From contig CP114485.1 of NCBI GenBank assembly GCA_027186245.1, forward strand, positions 3,782,001-3,846,000: a stretch of DNA of 64,000 bases. The letters are read 5' to 3'. The translations under genes and the position numbers were made by a program. Under the pieces are notes generated by a model that did not search any database, was not told where the DNA came from, and was given only the letters and a program-made list of their open reading frames with translations. This DNA is from Coriaria nepalensis (taxonomy: Eukaryota > Streptophyta > Magnoliopsida > Cucurbitales > Coriariaceae). This document shows positions 62,366-64,000 of this stretch, piece by piece. Every line of letters starts with the position of its first letter. Within the stretch, counting starts at the first letter, position 1.

Positions 62366-64000
62366 GTATACTTATGATCCTCCCTCTTTATTTCCTATTG
62401 GTGTATCCTATGGACTACACATGTTCAAGTGTTTAGTTATCAGGATCACTTTAATGGGCAAAGAAGATTCCTTGTTTCGACGTACAATGAGTTTTGGCAA
62501 AGGTTGCCTATTTATATGCAATTAGTCAACCACTTTCTTCTGAAATTCCCATAATTGCTTCCTCACTTGATATATATATTTCAGGTATCAAAGTATAGAT
62601 CCTAAATTCCGCCATCATTATGAACTGTTTCAAGAGGTTAAAATCTGTGGATTTTTCTTCCTGTGCTTCCTCCAATGTATCATTCAGAAAAAATTAAGAA
62701 CTATGGATGATGGAAGTGGGAAACATTATGAATCACATGTCTGTTCAATTTGTTGGTGATAAGGAGGAGCTTCTTTTGCGTTTTGACGATGAAAGCATTT
62801 GCAGATGGAAATGTTAAAGATTCTTGGTGACTTGAAGCTATAAAAGTCACAGACCACCTCGAGAATAAACCAAACATGGTAAGAGTACCTACACATAGTC
62901 TAGTCTATCTACTTACTTTGCCTCCTTATTTACCTCTCTGGGTTATCCTCTCTCTTTGGAGAACTCAGGGCTTTCCGCTCTGAAATCTGATTCTTTGTTC
63001 CGCAACATTACAGTGAGTTGATGATCTCTTTTTCTTTCCTACCAGATGGATAAATTAGGTTTCGAAGATGATGACGACTGGTGGGTGAATGTGGAAAGTC
63101 AAGTCAAGTCAAGTCAATTCAAGTCCTACGATCTTTTGGTTGAAGGATTATACCAGATTTACTCATTCTCAAATGACAACATCATCGAATGCAGTAAAAT
63201 GCGTTCATTTCGCTAGGACATAGAATTTATATATATCTACTGGGGTGGCTGCATATAGTTAATGTCAATTTTAGAGTCTGTATTTACATCATTACATTTA
63301 TTAATAAATGAATTTATTCAATCTGAACAGGGTTTGGACATATAATTTTGAATTAATAATGAGAAATATCAAAAATGATTTTTGTTAATTAATGACTTTT
63401 TTTTTTTTTTGGTGAAGAAGGGCATAGTATCTATCTTTTGCTTGTGAATTCTAATGGGAATGATCACTTTATTTATTACAAGCTAAAGATATAGATTAGT
63501 CATGCGTGTGCCAGTCGGGTTTTACCGGCTATCAAATTGCAGTTTCGTAAACTGGAGTTTATGAAATGGAAGTACAGACTCCACCTTTAGTAGCCTTTTT
63601 AACTCATTCGAATAGATGGCAAAGAGAGAAAATGAATGTCAATGGGGAACGCATTAGAAAAGGGGGGTTAAAAGGATTAATGAAGAAGAATGAAATCACA
63701 TAATTTACCAATCAACAAATACAAGAGCTATGGAAGGTTCATTCAACCTTTCAAAATCAGACTAGAAAAGGAAAAGAAACAAAAAGATGGTACCTCAAAA
63801 TATTAGCATTCATTTTGATACGTCTGTTTCGTTTTTTGTGATTTGGACTGTGTTCTTGGGAATACAAGTTCATTAAGCTGTCTCTCTGCACTGTATTCTG
63901 AGGTCGCCTGCAGAGAAAATTCATCTCATAGTGTTCAAAAATCTTCTAAATATAAAATCTGCTAAAACATTTTAGAATCTTCTGGCTGAAAGATTAATTG
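62366..64000. other. unassigned region with coding-like fragments
   Basis: The plus strand has short reading pieces that look coding but match nothing I recognise. One, around 62440-62580, includes QDHFNGQRRFLVSTYNEFWQ. Another, at about 63048-63217, includes MDKLGFEDDDDWWVN and carries a gtcaa-type repeat. On the minus strand a possible terminal exon with a good acceptor lies at about 63800-63903 (ATSEYSAERQLNELVFP). These may be remnants of an insertion in the CBS gene or parts of a gene cut by the window edge. Confidence 0.35.

Overview
The window is nuclear DNA from a flowering plant, almost certainly a eudicot outside the Brassicaceae. Genes are split by short AT-rich GT-AG introns, several proteins carry plastid transit-like N-termini, and LINE and Copia relics and simple repeats lie between genes. 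All spliced gene models were built by hand from the sequence: exon joins were accepted only where phase, canonical splice sites and family homology agreed. Family identifications rest on remembered protein families, not on a database search.

Layout: 5' exon of a DCR-type BAHD acyltransferase (minus, cut by the left edge); seven-exon MATE/DETOXIFICATION 35-type transporter (minus); PATRONUS/securin-like protein with two D-boxes (plus); organellar prolyl-tRNA synthetase (plus); 1086-residue acidic/Arg-Ser-rich nuclear-type protein (plus); truncated FRO pseudogene and, upstream on the same strand, an intact eight-exon ferric-chelate reductase (both minus); T2/S-RNase-like pseudogene (plus); LINE ORF1 relic and Copia RT/RNase H relic with a 3' LTR (plus); intronless CrRLK1L receptor kinase (plus); PPPDE/DeSI-like thiol peptidase (plus); F-box pseudogene (minus); plastid division protein MinD (plus); 14-exon MurC-type peptidoglycan ligase (minus, convergent with MinD); truncated beta-carotene hydroxylase pseudogene (minus); glutaminyl cyclase pseudogene interrupted by a solo-LTR-like insertion (minus); cytosolic HSP90 (plus); REVEILLE-type MYB (minus) head-to-head with a small HMA protein (plus); and the 3' part of a DUF21-CBS protein (minus).

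From memory, the gene content matches interleaved parts of three Arabidopsis segments: At5g23940-24020 (DCR, FRO4/5, CrRLK1L, MinD), At4g25640-25720 (DTX35, PPPDE, BCH1, QC) and At5g52520-52790 (OVA6, dentin-sialophosphoprotein-like, BCH2, HSP90.1, RVE6, HMA proteins, CBS-DUF21). The simplest reading is one ancestral block that stayed together here and was duplicated and fractionated in Arabidopsis. The decayed BCH, QC, FRO, F-box and RNase copies suggest gene loss is also continuing here.

The genes do not form an operon-like pathway. The most notable neighbourhood is MinD beside an intact MurC-like gene: both are of bacterial ancestry and both relate to plastid division or wall synthesis. 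No CRISPR, tRNA or rRNA genes were recognised, and I see no convincing new multi-gene system.
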